Assembly: GCA_038373865.1 (NCBI GenBank)
Contig: JAXGGA010001695.1
Location: forward strand, 79,439 to 143,438
From: Uloborus plumipes
Lineage: Eukaryota > Arthropoda > Arachnida > Araneae > Uloboridae
Length of the DNA: 64,000 bases
Direction: 5' to 3'
Shown: in pieces, positions 25,329 through 37,834 of the stretch
Position numbering within the stretch: the first letter of the stretch is position 1
Layout of the letters: every line of letters starts with the position of its first letter
Made by a program: the position numbers and the translations under genes
The notes under the pieces: model-generated
Told to the model about the DNA's origin: nothing
The model's database searches: none
Seen by the model: the letters and a program-made list of their open reading frames with translations, nothing else

Positions 25329-26068
25329 TAGCTTAATACCCGGCGTTGCCCGGGTGCTTATTAATACAACATAGCATTCAGGGAAAAAAAGTTTGAAAGA
25401 GTTCTATTCATATGCGTATAAAATAATTTGCATCAATCTGTCTCTTAGGTACAAACTTTGAAAAAAACTAAAATATTACACATGGAAGTGAAAAAATTGC
25501 ACCAATTTCACTCGCCAAATTTAAAATATTAACTTTTCTCTATTAATTGTTCCCACTTACAAAGTAAAAATTATTATAACTCAGAAATAAATCTATTTCT
25601 CGTTCTGAAGGCTTATCTCCATTACAGACGCAACTGTCGTCGCATTGCAAATTTGAAATTCAAATTCGTGGTTCTTTTTATAAAGTCCACATGAATTATG
25701 ATTGTCTTTTACTTATTTCAATGCTAAAAGGGAATAGGTGAGCCTTAAATTGAAAATTCATTACTTTAATCGTAATCATTGTTGGAAACTACTCATATTT
25801 AAAAATCTTAAATTTCATCAATTTGAATGCTAAAAGGCCTATCTCGATTACAATATAAATCGGCTAGATTCCTATAAAAGGGTCATTTTTTGACAAAAAA
25901 TTTAAATTTGAGCTTTTTAGATTTTTTAAAATTTCAAGACAACGCCTATGAGAATTCTAGGGCATCAAGGAACCTCTGTGTCAAGTTTGATGAAAATCTG
26001 ACGGAAACTGTGGATTTGTATAGAGAACAAGTATATATACATACACTCATTTTTATAGATATAGATTT
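25329..26068 (+). mobile_element. Retroposon-like insertion (CCCGGCGTTGCCCGGG head, ATAGAT tail) within R1
   Basis: Starts ACTAGCTTAATACCCGGCG and ends ACTCATTTTTATAGATATAG. The corresponding place in R2 (about 31920-31980) has only a run of AAT/AAAT repeats, so this 740-bp block is an insertion. The head contains a CCCGGCGTTGCCCGGG near-palindrome and the tail is an AT-rich repeat. I have seen similar heads and tails in arthropod dispersed repeats but cannot name the class. Confidence 0.65.
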
Positions 26069-26360
26069 TGAAAACGATTGAGGATTTTTTCCACGGAAGA
26101 ACTATAACAGTTACATTCTCTAAAAGGTGCGACAAAACTTTACTTATTCGTTTATTCACTTTTTACGTGTCTATTTCATCGAATGAGAGGGGTATATTTT
26201 GCTTTTAGAAATCAGCTTTACGTGCGAAAAAGGTATGTTTGACATAATTTTCAGTCTCAGATAATCAAGAGAATATTGATCAAATCCTAGAATGCCGATG
26301 TCGATGTACGGGAAAGTAGGCTCGTTTAGTTCTTGACAGAACTTCTTGTTGTTCTTCATT

Positions 26361-27030
26361 TGTTATTTGATTCAGAAAAAAACCCCGCTAATGCAGATAA
26401 AGATCTCATATTCATACTAAATAATTGGGTATAATAAATAGCGGATCCATGCTATGTTAAAAAACTTGGAACCACTTTAATTAGCAAGCAAAGCAAGTTG
26501 ACACATAAAATTCATCTCAAATAACCATAATGAAAATTGGATTTGATAAGCTCATAAAAATGCGATGAAAAGAGAAAGTGAAAACATAATTAGAAATATG
26601 AAGAAAAATACTGTAAGAGTAACCGTAGGGGAGACAAGGGAGGGCCGATGGGAGGTTTTTATAACCGACCAAAAATGTCCTTATCCAGCCAATTTTGCCT
26701 TACGAATATATATATTTGTGTGTGTGTGTGTGTGTGTGTTTGTGTGTATATCATTTCATTATTTAGCGATTCCGTTAATATTTGACTTGCTCCAAGCTAA
26801 ATGAAATGAAGGGGCAAGTGGATAAAGGTGATTTGTGACAATTTATAATATGTGTACAGAAAAATACAGAAATCTCTTGGTTATTTTTAGAAAACTAAGA
26901 TACGTCTACTAGTCACAGAAATGGTTGATAACTTAGAATATGACCCCGTTTTAACCGTAAAAAAATCCATAAAAAAACACAACATTTTTTTTTTTTGAAA
27001 GCTTTTTCTAGAAATTAAGAAAATTATCAC
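26361..27030. other. Non-coding DNA with a TG microsatellite
   Basis: A (TG)n run lies at about 26717-26745. The small + frame at 26565-26804 runs through it and shows no domain. Confidence 0.35.
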
Positions 27031-27045
27031 ATGTCACCTTAAACC

Positions 27046-27348
27046 GGGGCCGTGGTGGCCCGATCGGTAAGGCATCGGACTCGTGTCCGGAGGGACCCGG
27101 GTTCGATCCCAGCCGATCAAAGATCCACCGTCTTGATTAATGGTGGCTGGGAGGCGTTAAAAATGTCGTGGTCACAAAGTCCTCCAAGTGAAACGATACC
27201 TCTGGGGGTGCTGGGCCTAGGGTTTGCTCGACCCTAGGTTCTGGTTCAAAATTAATAACAGAGCGCCCTTCAGGTCCCTATCCCGGTTAAACCACGAAGC
27301 TGTGGTAGGTACGGGGGACCTTGGAGGTGTGAAATAAAATGAAATGAA
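27046..27348 (+). mobile_element. tRNA-derived SINE, about 303 bp
   Basis: The head is tRNA-like, with an A-box region (TGGCCCGATCGG) and a B box GGTTCGATCCC (27110-27120). The body is unrelated to tRNA and the tail is a short AAATG repeat. A perfect 15-bp duplication ATGTCACCTTAAACC flanks it at 27031-27045 and 27349-27363, which shows LINE-type target-primed insertion. The frame at 27052-27237 is a by-product. Confidence 0.9.
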
Positions 27349-27363
27349 ATGTCACCTTAAACC

Positions 27364-30246
27364 GCTTGCCTTTTCAAATGCTGATTAAAAAATACAATGT
27401 AACCGCATGTAACTAAGGCTACATACATACATGTATTTAATACTATTTGCCTAATACTATTCGCCTTTTACTACTATTTGTCCTGAACAAGTAGACATAT
27501 TAGTTATATTGTTTGTCCATTATGTATAGTACATTTTTAAAAAACGCAGGGGGAAGATAAGCTTATTGTTAATCCGTTGCCCATGCAACTAAATTTTTCC
27601 TCCCCCCTCCCTCTTTTTTTTTCGAAATACGCCATCTCTTTGTACATATTCAACAATGTTAAATTTAACAAATTGCGGCGGGATGACGTATGGGAAAAAT
27701 TACAAAACAACCGACATTGGTAAACATTCAATTTTGGTATATACAGAAAAAAAGTAATTTTGATTAATAATAATAATAATAATAATTTTTATATATATAT
27801 AATTAAAATATATCTTTTTAAAACTTCCCCCGCATAAAGTGTTAAAACTGCAATAATAGCATATTTTTCAAAAATGAAATATTACAATTTTGTCATCCAA
27901 TTACGAAAATAGATAGCACTGGTACTTAAAGTGAATAATGCTGACTTCTTAGAAAGAAATTCACTATAACTCCACTAAAGCAAATACAACCAACCACCTG
28001 CAAAGCAACTAATCATCCTTCTATTACTAAAACGCTTTATTGTCAAATATTAAGAAGATAGTCTGAAGAAGAAATTAAAACAATAATGCTGGGAAAAAAT
28101 GAAACACAGCACGTTTGTCGGCTTCTTCAAACAATCAGAACCAAGCGAAACCTCCAAACCAATTAAGCAACGTCTGAACCTGCTTAGAGTTTGAGTCGAG
28201 TATAAAAGCAGCTGATTGGATTGCGTGATCGAACCCACTTGGAACGTTTAAGGATGATTCGAATTATAAGCGATGATAGTTTCGAAGAAAAAGAACCTAC
28301 CATTAATTTCTATCCTCATTACCTGTAATATAAATCAAACCAGGGAAAACTGTTTTTAATATTTTTATAGTACTCTTGATTTTTTTTTTCTCAAGTTGAT
28401 GTATCTTTCCATTGCGTGTTTAAGCAGTGAAATATGTGAATGTGAATTAGGGATTGACTACAAAATATGGTAAGCAAGTTCTTCATTTGGATTTTAGAAA
28501 TATTATGCATTTTTTATCTGTGTATTTATTTAATTTACTCCCCTAAAATATGAATCTAGCATATACCCTCTGCACCCTACCCCTCATAACGAGGAAACCA
28601 TTAGTAATAATGAAAGAATCTAAATAAGTAGCAATCAAAAGGGCATATTATAAAAGGTTTTCGAAGCATAAATTATTTGCCCTCGTGTCCTCGTTATTGA
28701 AATACAAGGTCTCAAATTCGACCTAAATTTTGAGAAAAGTTGCCAAACGTGGCCAGTTTCGGTGAGAAACGGACAGTTCCTTTCACACGTTTTGCAAAGA
28801 GATATATGTCTTGCCGCGTGAAGAAGGTAAAGTTTTGTGCTATCTTCCATTTCTTACCTAGTCTTTAAAATTGGCGACTTTTTCAAAATTTCTAATGACT
28901 TCAAGAACTTATAAGTCGACAAATAATTTATGTAAAAAGAGAGAGAGAGAGGAAGAGTAAGAAGAAGAAGCAAAAAAAAGTCTTAATATGCTCTTTCAAT
29001 TGCTACCGATTTATTTGGTACATACACATATATTTTTTCTGTTTTATTTATACAGATTATTAATATTATAGTATTCTGTCTACATACACACACATATATA
29101 TTCTCTGTTTTATTTTTCGGATTATTAATGTTGTAGTTTCCTATCTAGAAAACAATGCGGAAACATTTCATTCTAATGATACGTTTATTCATTACTTTTT
29201 ACAGCTTCTGTTCATCCTAAGTTTCAAACTCCTGAATCAAAAGCACAGAAATTAATTAACTTGCAGCCAATCACAGGTGTTAGGCGAACAGATGCAGCTG
29301 ATTGGCCAACGTAATAATCGCGTGTTTGGTATATTGACCGAATGCATCAGGAAATAAGGAGGGTGGACATGGGGTGCGCTTTGAGGGTGGTTACGCGCGA
29401 TCATTCAGTATGAATTCGATGTAACAGGGCCGCTGAACTCACGCATTTGAATGTATATTTCTTTGCGTGATTAATTGTTTACCACTACTCTGAAAAACAA
29501 TCTAGTCGAACATCTGGACTTGAAAAAAAACGAATGATGACGATAAAAGAAAATATTGAATACTTTCCAATGTCAAATTCGAATGTGATTCGTATATTGT
29601 GATGTTCGAACTGTCCTGCCGATCCCATGAAGTCTGGAATCCTCGTCGTTTCGTCATTCAAACAAAACATTCGTTGAAAACATTCTGCAATGGTGCCCTT
29701 ATGGGAGGTCGCTGCGGCCAACCAAAAATTTTTTTTCTGGCAAATTTTGCTGATGATTCGGTCAATTTGTAGACAATTATGCAACATTGAAAACTTTTTT
29801 TTTTAAAAGAGTATTTTAAATTGTCTTTTAATAATGCCTAATGCTCCTTTCATTAGATGTTCGCATGTATGATATGTGTGCATACACTATTTTATTATTT
29901 GGTAAAACTTGAATTTCAATTAGCAAATTGAGCATTTTGCTAATCCCAAGCATTTTATTTCTGGATCTACTGCATTCAAGCAAAATTATGGCAGGCTCCA
30001 AGTCCAATCTGAAAAAGGAATCACACTGCAACTGTAGTTGAAAACGAAAATAAATAGCAATTCGCCATTGCCGAAAACAAAACAAAAATAAATGTTACAC
30101 GTTTCATTCTCTAGTGCATTGGGTTAATGTCAATTTTTAAACAATATGACGACATTTTTAGGCCCTCCTCCGATTTTATATTTTTCCGCTTCTTGCGTCT
30201 TTTATCATTAGTCTGTCCGAAAACATAAAATCGGGGTTCCACAGTA
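27364..30246. other. Long non-coding stretch with local repeats
   Basis: Contains an AATAAT microsatellite (27767-27785), an AG-rich run (28939-28970), and a local duplication of about 70 bp near 29020-29150 (CATATAT..TCTGTTTTATTT..GATTATTAAT twice). The segment 29200-29480 is single-copy and more balanced. No supported gene. Confidence 0.35.
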
Positions 30247-30611
30247 CACTGTAAAATATTGTGTTTACAGTATAATACAGCTAATTTTACATTAATAAAC
30301 TGTAAAACTGCTAACTTTACAATACTAAACTAAAATTTTACAGTAATAAACTATTATGTTTGATAATTTTACTGTTTATTACCTTGAATTTTACAGTTGT
30401 AAACTGGAACCTCTGCTGCCAGTATTATACTGTTGTTTTTACAGTATAATACAGCTAAATTTTACGGCAATAAACTGTAAAAATTTCTAACTTTACATTA
30501 AGAAGCTAAAATTGCTATTTTTACTGCTATTGTGCATTTTAGAGTTTCAAATTGGAACCTCGGCTGCCAGTATTATACTGCAAAAGCAACAGTTCTTTTT
30601 TTTTTGCGGTG
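30247..30611. mobile_element. CACTG-type palindromic MITE, copy 5
   Basis: CACTGTAAAATATTGTG at the left and TTTTTTGCGGTG at the right, with TA on both sides (30245-30246, 30612-30613). Internal TTTTACAGTAATAAACT units are repeated. Confidence 0.85.
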
Positions 30612-31671
30612 TACATGCATAAAAAAAGAGTCTCATTTGTGCAAATATATTGAGCAAAGAAAACAGGTGCCAGAATCTCTAAAATTTGCAACACCATAAA
30701 ATGTGTTACGAATGGGAGAGAGACTGAATCGACAACAGTTTTCGGAGCGCAAATAACTCCTCCATAGTTACCCGAAGAATAAGCGTTACGCTAAAAGAGC
30801 AAATACCGCATTCGATCCGTTTAATTTTCGAGCAGCTCTGCACCTGTCAACGCCAGGGACAAAATACACCCCCAATACATTACACTCCATCGTTGCGGCG
30901 ACGTTTTGTTACATGCGATACATTTGGGACGAAACTCCGTCTCTTGGCAACTGCGTCCGTGCCATGATTTTATGTTTCACAACCGAAAAATGGCGCCGAA
31001 GAACGTAACGTTATACCGTGCTGAATCGGCTGAAGGTTTTTCTTTGGGCCCTCTCTCTCCCCGTTGCTCTTTCGAATCTTTAACAAGAAGGAGAGTGTGT
31101 AAAAGGGAGAGGAAAAAACAACACAAAAAAGAATGGACGGAAAAACAGAAGCAAAACAGAGGTTTTGGATGGAGCTTTTGAAAGTTGTTAGGTGGAAATA
31201 GAACATGCACAAATGGTGTAGTTATCAGTTTCCCAAAATATTTGCGCTTTAAGTTATACCCGTTATCTGGTAATTTCTTTCACTTAAATGAAAATTTCTA
31301 TTGTAATGATTAGCCCTCTCCTAAGAATTTAAAAATGGCTGTTTGGATGTTCCTGCTGTTGAATTCCATCCTACAAAGTAAAATAAGAATTTATATAGAC
31401 AGTTTTTACACTTCTCTAATAACATAACAGGCAACTTTTTGTCTATAGCAACTTTCATTACACATCGGAGGAGAAATAATTCTTCAGAAGTATTCCAGTT
31501 GCCAAAATGTGTACTAAAATATGCTCTTAGTAACATTCGAATAAATTTGCGTCTGATGTCATATTCCTGGGACATGAAATGATTTTAGATGGTTCAAATG
31601 GTTAAAAAAAGAAAAGAAAAAATATAAAGCAAGATAATTTCTAAAAAAGAATTTCTGTCAAGAACTAAACG
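30612..31671. other. Single-copy, relatively GC-balanced stretch
   Basis: Segment 30680-31110 is one of the least AT-rich non-coding parts of the window. Overlapping frames on both strands at 30906-31212 have no recognisable domain. Possible regulatory DNA; unproven. Confidence 0.3.
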
Positions 31672-33245
31672 AGCCTACTTTCCCGTACATCGACATCGGC
31701 ATTCTCGCATCTGATCATTATTCTCTTGATTATCTGAGACTGAAAATTATGTCAAACATACCTTTTTAGCACTTAGAGCTGATGTCGAAAAGCAAAATAT
31801 ACCCCTCTCATCAGATGAAATAGACACGTAAAAAGTAATTAACGAATAAATAAAGTTTTGTCGCACCTTTTAAAGAGTGTAACTGTTACAGTTCCTCCGT
31901 AGAAAAAAATCCTCCATCGTTTTCAAAATAATAATAATAATAATAATAATAATGATAAAATAAATAAATAAATAAATAAAAGTACAAAGAGCATCAAAAC
32001 ACATTTTATCAAAGAAAGAAAAAAAAAACTCTTCCGTTAATAAAAATGTCTCGAATTTCACTTTTAGTCCGTTGCCAGTTGTGAAATATGAATAGAGAAT
32101 AAAATGTTCTCGTGAATGAAAAATTTTTGTTACAAAAAAAAAATCGTCTGCAAAAAGAAAAATAATAATAATAATAAATAAAATAAAACAAATGAATAAA
32201 TAAACAAAGATCGTCTGCACGTTCAGTCATTTTTTTTCTGAGCCTGCATTTCCGCCATGTTCGCGGAGTCGGAGTCGGAATCAGAGTCTTCACAGAAGAT
32301 TACTCAGAAAAGTACTTTACAAACATTATTTATCAAAACCATTTTCTTACAAAGTTAGTTTGAAGGAAATCCGACTTTAAGTTCAGGATCAACATTCAAC
32401 TTAAATTCCCCGTAAACGCTGATGTTAATTTTTTTTCTGAACGGTTCAATATTAAACGAAAAATGGTTCAAATCAAAAAGCGAAATATGGGAATGTATAG
32501 GAAAGCCTCTCCGAGATCTTTCAAACAAAAAAAAGTTTATTCCATTCGGACGGTCGCTCAAACGTTATTAGGTGGGGAAAGGTTGCTTGAACGGTTCAAT
32601 GTTGAACGAAAAAATGCTCAAATGGAAAATTTAAATACGATAATGAAGTATCCTTGCCGAGATGCTTCGAACAAAAAAAAGTTTGTTTAAATCGGACTGT
32701 TCATTCAAAAGTTATTAGGGATGACAGCTTGTTTGAACGGTTCAATGTTGAACGAAACATTGTTCAAATCGAAAATAAAGATACGGGAATAAAGTATCCT
32801 TGAAAAGATCTTTCGAACAAAAAAAAAGTTTGTTCAAATCGGACTGTTCATTCAAAAGTTAGCATCGCGGGACAGGTTGTTTGAACGGTTCAAAATTGAA
32901 CCAAAAATTGTTCAAATCGAAAAATCAAATATAAGAATGAGCTGTACTCGCCGAGATCTTTCCAACAAAAAAAAAGTTTGTCCAAATCGGAATGTTCATT
33001 TAAAAGTTATTAGGGGGGGGGGACAGACAGACAGACCGACCGACCGACACACAAATTCCCCATCTCAATACCCTACTTTCAAATTTTTAATTTTTCGATA
33101 TTCATTTTACCTTTTTATTTTTTTAACTTGGCGATATTTTTTGGACTTGGCGCTATTTTTTTAACTTGGCGATATTTTTTAGATGCATTAAGCTACTTTT
33201 AATACTTTTTTCGTCTTTCTTTTATTTTTAACGGGAAAGTAGGCT
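31672..33245 (-). mobile_element. Dispersed repeat R, copy R2 (inverted relative to R1)
   Basis: AGCCTACTTTCCCGT at 31672 and ACGGGAAAGTAGGCT at 33231-33245 mark the inverted ends. It matches R1 along its length in reverse but lacks the 740-bp insertion. It includes AAT and AAAT microsatellites (31929-31980), the GACGATTTTTT stretch, the 148-bp subrepeats and a G-run followed by GACAGACAGACCGACCGAC. Hydrophobic-looking frames here arise from the microsatellites. Confidence 0.8.
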
Positions 33246-34708
33246 AAAAAGATGTTGCCATATCAATGCTCCTTCCACCCACTTTGTTAAAATATGACAC
33301 AAAAGTGTAACTTTCATTTTAACTTTCATTAAATGTATATTTATTTATTTATTTATTTATTACCTTAGTAGCATTACAAAAATCAAAATGCTAATCAGAT
33401 AACTTGTTAAACATGGCTTCCATTTCAATCAGAAAGGTTGCCACTCACAAGGGTTGCATTGAGGCACACATTAACATTTGTCTCTTCAATAATCATTCGT
33501 AATATATTTCTGAATATTAAATTATTAAAAATGTTAAAATAAGCAATCAAAATTTTGAAATAGTTTATACAGCTCATTTTTCGTCACAAGTGCTGAAGCG
33601 CTTGTTAGTTTATTTTTTCGTTTTTTCACCTTGCTATATATATACAAGCACAAATAAATAAAAATACAAACGGAATGGCCCACAACACCTATCAAGGCTG
33701 GTCCTAGTCAATTTATCAATATCCAGTGACAACCAAAAAGGCCTTTAAAACTATTCATCCCATGCAAGTAGCAGCTGATTTTGGTAAACTATTCTAAGTA
33801 CTTACAACCAAGTTGAAGTAGTAATTTTTCCTATAAGGCTAATTAATATATTGCCTCCTATCTCCCTCTAAAAGTCAAAAATTTCGCTTTTAAAAAAAAA
33901 AAAAATCTAATACAAATGAAAAATATTATTTTTTGTAAGATTCCTAATAATAAGTTGTGCAAAAAAAGAAAAAATAAAGTTGAAGAAGATAAATGAAAAT
34001 AAAAGACAAAGAGAAAGGATAGATAAGTAACTAATAAACTACGTAATTGAAAAAAAAAATCCTGATTCCACAAAATAAGAGTCTAATACATTTCGTTAAT
34101 TAAAGGTCATCTATGAAATTAATTTATTTTCTCTTAACAGCATAGATTTCAGAATGCATTATCCCATGTCAAATTCCCCAAATTCAACACGCAATCATTT
34201 ACTATCTTCCCGTGGAAACGTTCTCCATTTTCTATATCCCATATCACTCCCCCACGTGATGAGATACGCCGTTACAATAATAGCTCTTGAACCTGCTGAG
34301 CATTGTCTTAGGGGCTGGGGAGGCAGAGCCCGGATAAAAATGATCTGCCTCCACGAAACGTAAAATAATTTTCGATCCGGTTAAATAATCGAGCCGTTCG
34401 TTTCACTTTGCCACGTAATTTAGAATTTCTGGTGTTCGTTCTCACCTCGCGTGAGAAAATCCTCACGGAGGTGTGGGGATTCCCTTGAAATCGTCGTTAT
34501 GCAATTCCCTGTGGTAATAGGAAACAATCCCTTTCCCCCCGAGATAAATGCCAGAAAAAAAGTGTTATTATTTAGTAAGGAGGGTGATAGGTTGGAAGGG
34601 ATACATATCTCGTTGGAAGGTGAAAATATTCAGAGCGTTAGGCAGACTCCATTTTTGACCTGATATAATTTAGATGTTTAGTAACGTACTTTAAACAATG
34701 CTAACCTA
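33246..34708. other. Non-coding stretch; AT-rich then a balanced single-copy block
   Basis: 33246-34140 is AT-rich with a TTTA microsatellite (33337-33361). 34150-34660 is distinctly more balanced, single-copy within the window, and contains words such as CACGTGATGAGATACG; candidate intronic regulatory DNA. The short frames have no domain. Confidence 0.35.
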
Positions 34709-35088
34709 CACTGCAAAAAAGGAACTGCTGTTTTTACTGTATAATACTAGCAGCCGAGATTCCAATTTAAAACTGTAAAATGTACAGTAATAAACTGTAA
34801 AACTAGCAATTGTACAGTTTATTACTGTAAAGTTAGAAATTTTACAGTTTATTGCCGTAAAATTTAGTAATATTATGCTGCAAAAACAACAGTACAATAC
34901 TAGCAGCAGAGGTTCCTGTTTAAAACTGTAAATTGCACGGTAATAAACTGTAAAATTAGTAATTTTATAGCTTAGTACTGTAAAATTATCAATTTTAGTT
35001 TATTACTGTAAAATTAGTATTGTTTACAGTTTATTACTATAAAATTAACTGCATTATGCTGTGAAAACAGCATTCATTTTTTACAGTG
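34709..35088. mobile_element. CACTG-type palindromic MITE, copy 6 (dimeric)
   Basis: CACTGCAAAAAAGGAACTG to TTTTTTACAGTG, with TA at 34707-34708 and 35089-35090. A second internal start-like segment (ACAGTACAATACTAGCAGC at 34888) suggests two units joined head to tail. Confidence 0.85.
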
Positions 35089-35094
35089 TACGCT

Positions 35095-35660
35095 CTTACG
35101 AATGAAATTCAATGTTTCATTGATGTAATTTCACTTTTGGTGGGCATCAGACTGCAAAAGCACCATTACATTGATGAAACCTATCCCCAATAAGATTATT
35201 GCGGATATATTACTAGATTTGCCAAATTTTTCGTGAATTATTATTTTTAGCAGCGTATTTTAGGCAGCAGTAACGGCAGCAGTAACCACCTTATTGGTGA
35301 TAAGTTTCGACAATATAATGGTGCTTTTGGTGGTCACCAGTTTGTAAACACACTACGTCGAGGAAACTTGGTCTCAATAAGATAGCAAACTTTAAGGTGA
35401 ATCATTGAAATTTATTTTTAACAGCCTATCTTAGATGTTTAGTAACGTTCTTCAAACGTTGGTAGCGTACTCTCTCAAAAAGAAATTCAATGTTTCACCA
35501 AGAAATAAGTCATATCTTGCAAAATTTTGCTACGATAATCTTATTGGTAATAAGCTTCTATAATGTAATAGTGTTTTTTGTTGGTAATCAGTTTATAAAT
35601 ACACCATTACATTGATAAAACTTATCCCCAATAAGATGGTTACAGATAGCTTTTGCCCAA
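35095..35660. repeat. Tandem array with inverted arms, unit about 370 bp
   Basis: ACCATTACATTGATGAAAC (35162) faces GACAATATAATGGTG (35310-35324), and TATAATGTAATAGTG (35558) faces CACCATTACATTGATAAAAC (35602). AAATTCAATGTTTCA recurs at about 35106 and 35483. The block is a degenerate repeat whose units can each form a hairpin. Confidence 0.65.
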
Positions 35661-37834
35661 TTTAACCATTTTTTTTCTCTTGAAGGATACCTCGTTTTTC
35701 AAATTTTTCAATCAAAACATTAGTTACTAGGGATAATCCTTCCGAGTAATTATGTACAACATTATCTTCAGTAGACAATTTAAAAAAAATCTTATGTCTA
35801 CTTTTAATATTAAAATTATTGACACAGGGCTTTATTTATTTATTTATTTTTTTATATTATTGTTGAATTTATTTATTTAGTTATTTATTTTGAAGTTTGT
35901 TCAATGAAAATACGAAGATTACATCAATACATCTTATACCCCAAGCCGAAAGTTAGAAATCTTTTGTTTATTTCTTCTGAAAAATCAACAATGTCTGAAA
36001 AGTTTTGCGTTACAAATTACAATTCAATCACCCAAGAGTTTGCAGTACTTGGATCGAAAGATTTTTTGATAGTATCAACCATCGTTCCTCGATCAATTGA
36101 AGTATGAAAAGTTCAGACAGTTTTTGGCTCCACTAGCTAAATTTATAAATCAAACATTAATGAAAGAAATTCACGTGAATGAGCCATTGTGTCGTGAACA
36201 AAGAAACAGCTTGTAAACGTAACATGCAACCAAATAACTGCTTTCAATCAAGTCAACGCTAAAACCGCTGACTATCGTAACCCAAAATGGCGTCCCTGCT
36301 AAACTGTCTTCTGAGATTAACACGCCGCCTGAAATAATTACCTGGCACATTCTTTTACAAAACGCATTGTTATTCCAAAGTCAGGAAAACAAAAGCGAAT
36401 GAACAAATAAATAAAAAAGCAACTAGACAAATAGATACCGATACTAATGCACAATGAGCGACAGAAAGCGAGAGGCTGAGATAGAGTGAAGAGGAGAAAA
36501 AATTGCAGGAAACCCAAGTCTTGTATCAAGCTGCCTGGAAATCGTGGGTATAGTTAATGGATCGCCACGCCTGACTCTAAGTTAATAGTTTTGAGTTGTA
36601 ATTGTGTTTTAAAAGAGCACGTGAAATTGAACGAAGCAAAGGAAAGAACAATGATTTATTTACAAAGAAAACTTAACCCGATTTGTGTATCCGGCTAATT
36701 AGGAAACGGCACCGAATTTGGTTTTAGGGACAATTTGTTTCTTTGCAAAAGATCCCTTGCTAAGTAATGAACCGTTTTGAAAGAATATCCGTCTCTTTGG
36801 ATGAGGTTTAAAGTTAAAGCAGGTAATTAATGAGGAGTAAATAGAGACAGCTCACAGTTTTTCTTTTGTGGGGTCACCCTGTATACAGCAAAAGATTGTA
36901 AAGGGTTTTCCCAATCACATGAAAAATGCTCTTTCCTCAAACGAGAAATTACGTATTCACATAATATGAGGGGCAAAAATACATGTTTGGCCGTTTAAAA
37001 ACATTTTTCATAAGGTATAAAAATGTATTAGATGCATGCGATTTCTTCCCAATTATACAAGGCGGAGCCAGCTTCTGTTTAATAAGGGGGGCATTACAGG
37101 AAGAGGGGTCGGGCATGAGTCTTTTTTAGTATGAATAGGGGATGTGGAGGACAAAATCTTCAAAATGTAGTTTTCCAAAATACTGTTTAAGTCCACCTTC
37201 GGGCTATAAGGGCTGTCATGCTGTCCCCCGCCCCCTGGATCCGGACCCACTAAATTATTCCATAAATTGGGGTTTAAAAGAGTGAAGAAAAGCAATTTAG
37301 TAAAGCTTAAATTGATTGTTTTGAAGTTGCAAATGAACGCCTTTTTCTGACACAATTTGCACCTCAGTGGAATACTTCTTTTCTATTGCATTGTCTTAAC
37401 CTGTTCCTCTTAACCAAAAAATTATCACTGAAAAGTGCTTCACATATCCATTTTGATTCAAATGCGTTATTTTTATCGTTACCGCATTGTAGAGTTATCA
37501 GTAAGTGTTTAAAAATTGCCACCTAATTACCTTGATATACATCTGCATTGTTTACGCTTAAGTTTTTTATAACTAATTACTGTAGCTTGGGATGCTCTTC
37601 CCCAGCTCAGCTATCTTCTCTTTCAACCTACTTCAATCAACTGGAGTTTCACATTTCATTTATACAATGCCTCTTGTGCTCTAATAATACATCGTCAAGG
37701 TAAAGTAACATTTTGTGAAAAAGATTGAGGCACTGTAATCTCTTCGTTTATTTCTCGTTTTTTGTCTTAACCTGTTAATCTAAACAAGAAAATTATCACT
37801 AAAACGTGGTTCACACATTTCATTTCATTTGATG
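35661..37834. other. Non-coding DNA with a balanced segment
   Basis: A TTTA microsatellite lies near 35832-35850. 36480-36790 is single-copy and contains homeodomain-core words such as CTAATTAGG; possible regulatory DNA. No supported gene. Confidence 0.3.

Larger units (their letters stand above)
23931..26322 (+). mobile_element. Dispersed repeat R, copy R1 (with a 740-bp insertion)
   Basis: Ends carry AGCCTACTTTCC at 23931 and its inverted complement at 26311-26322. R1 is the reverse complement of R2 (31672-33245) and is also related to R3 (44870-47232). Order in R1: TATCGCCAAGTCCAAAAAA repeats; a TC/TG-rich stretch; five subrepeats of about 148 bp (24187-24890); a stretch with GACTCCGACTCC and GCAGACGATTTTTT; the insertion; then a conserved 250-bp end. 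No transposase is visible. Homology runs slightly past the right end (to about 26350). Confidence 0.75.

Noticed and set aside
27046..27120. Possible tRNA gene
   Set aside because: The tRNA-like head continues into a SINE body with a 15-bp target duplication.
31870..32293. Two hydrophobic minus-strand frames resembling membrane proteins
   Set aside because: Produced by AAT/AAAT microsatellites inside repeat R2; R1 and R3 do not keep the frame.
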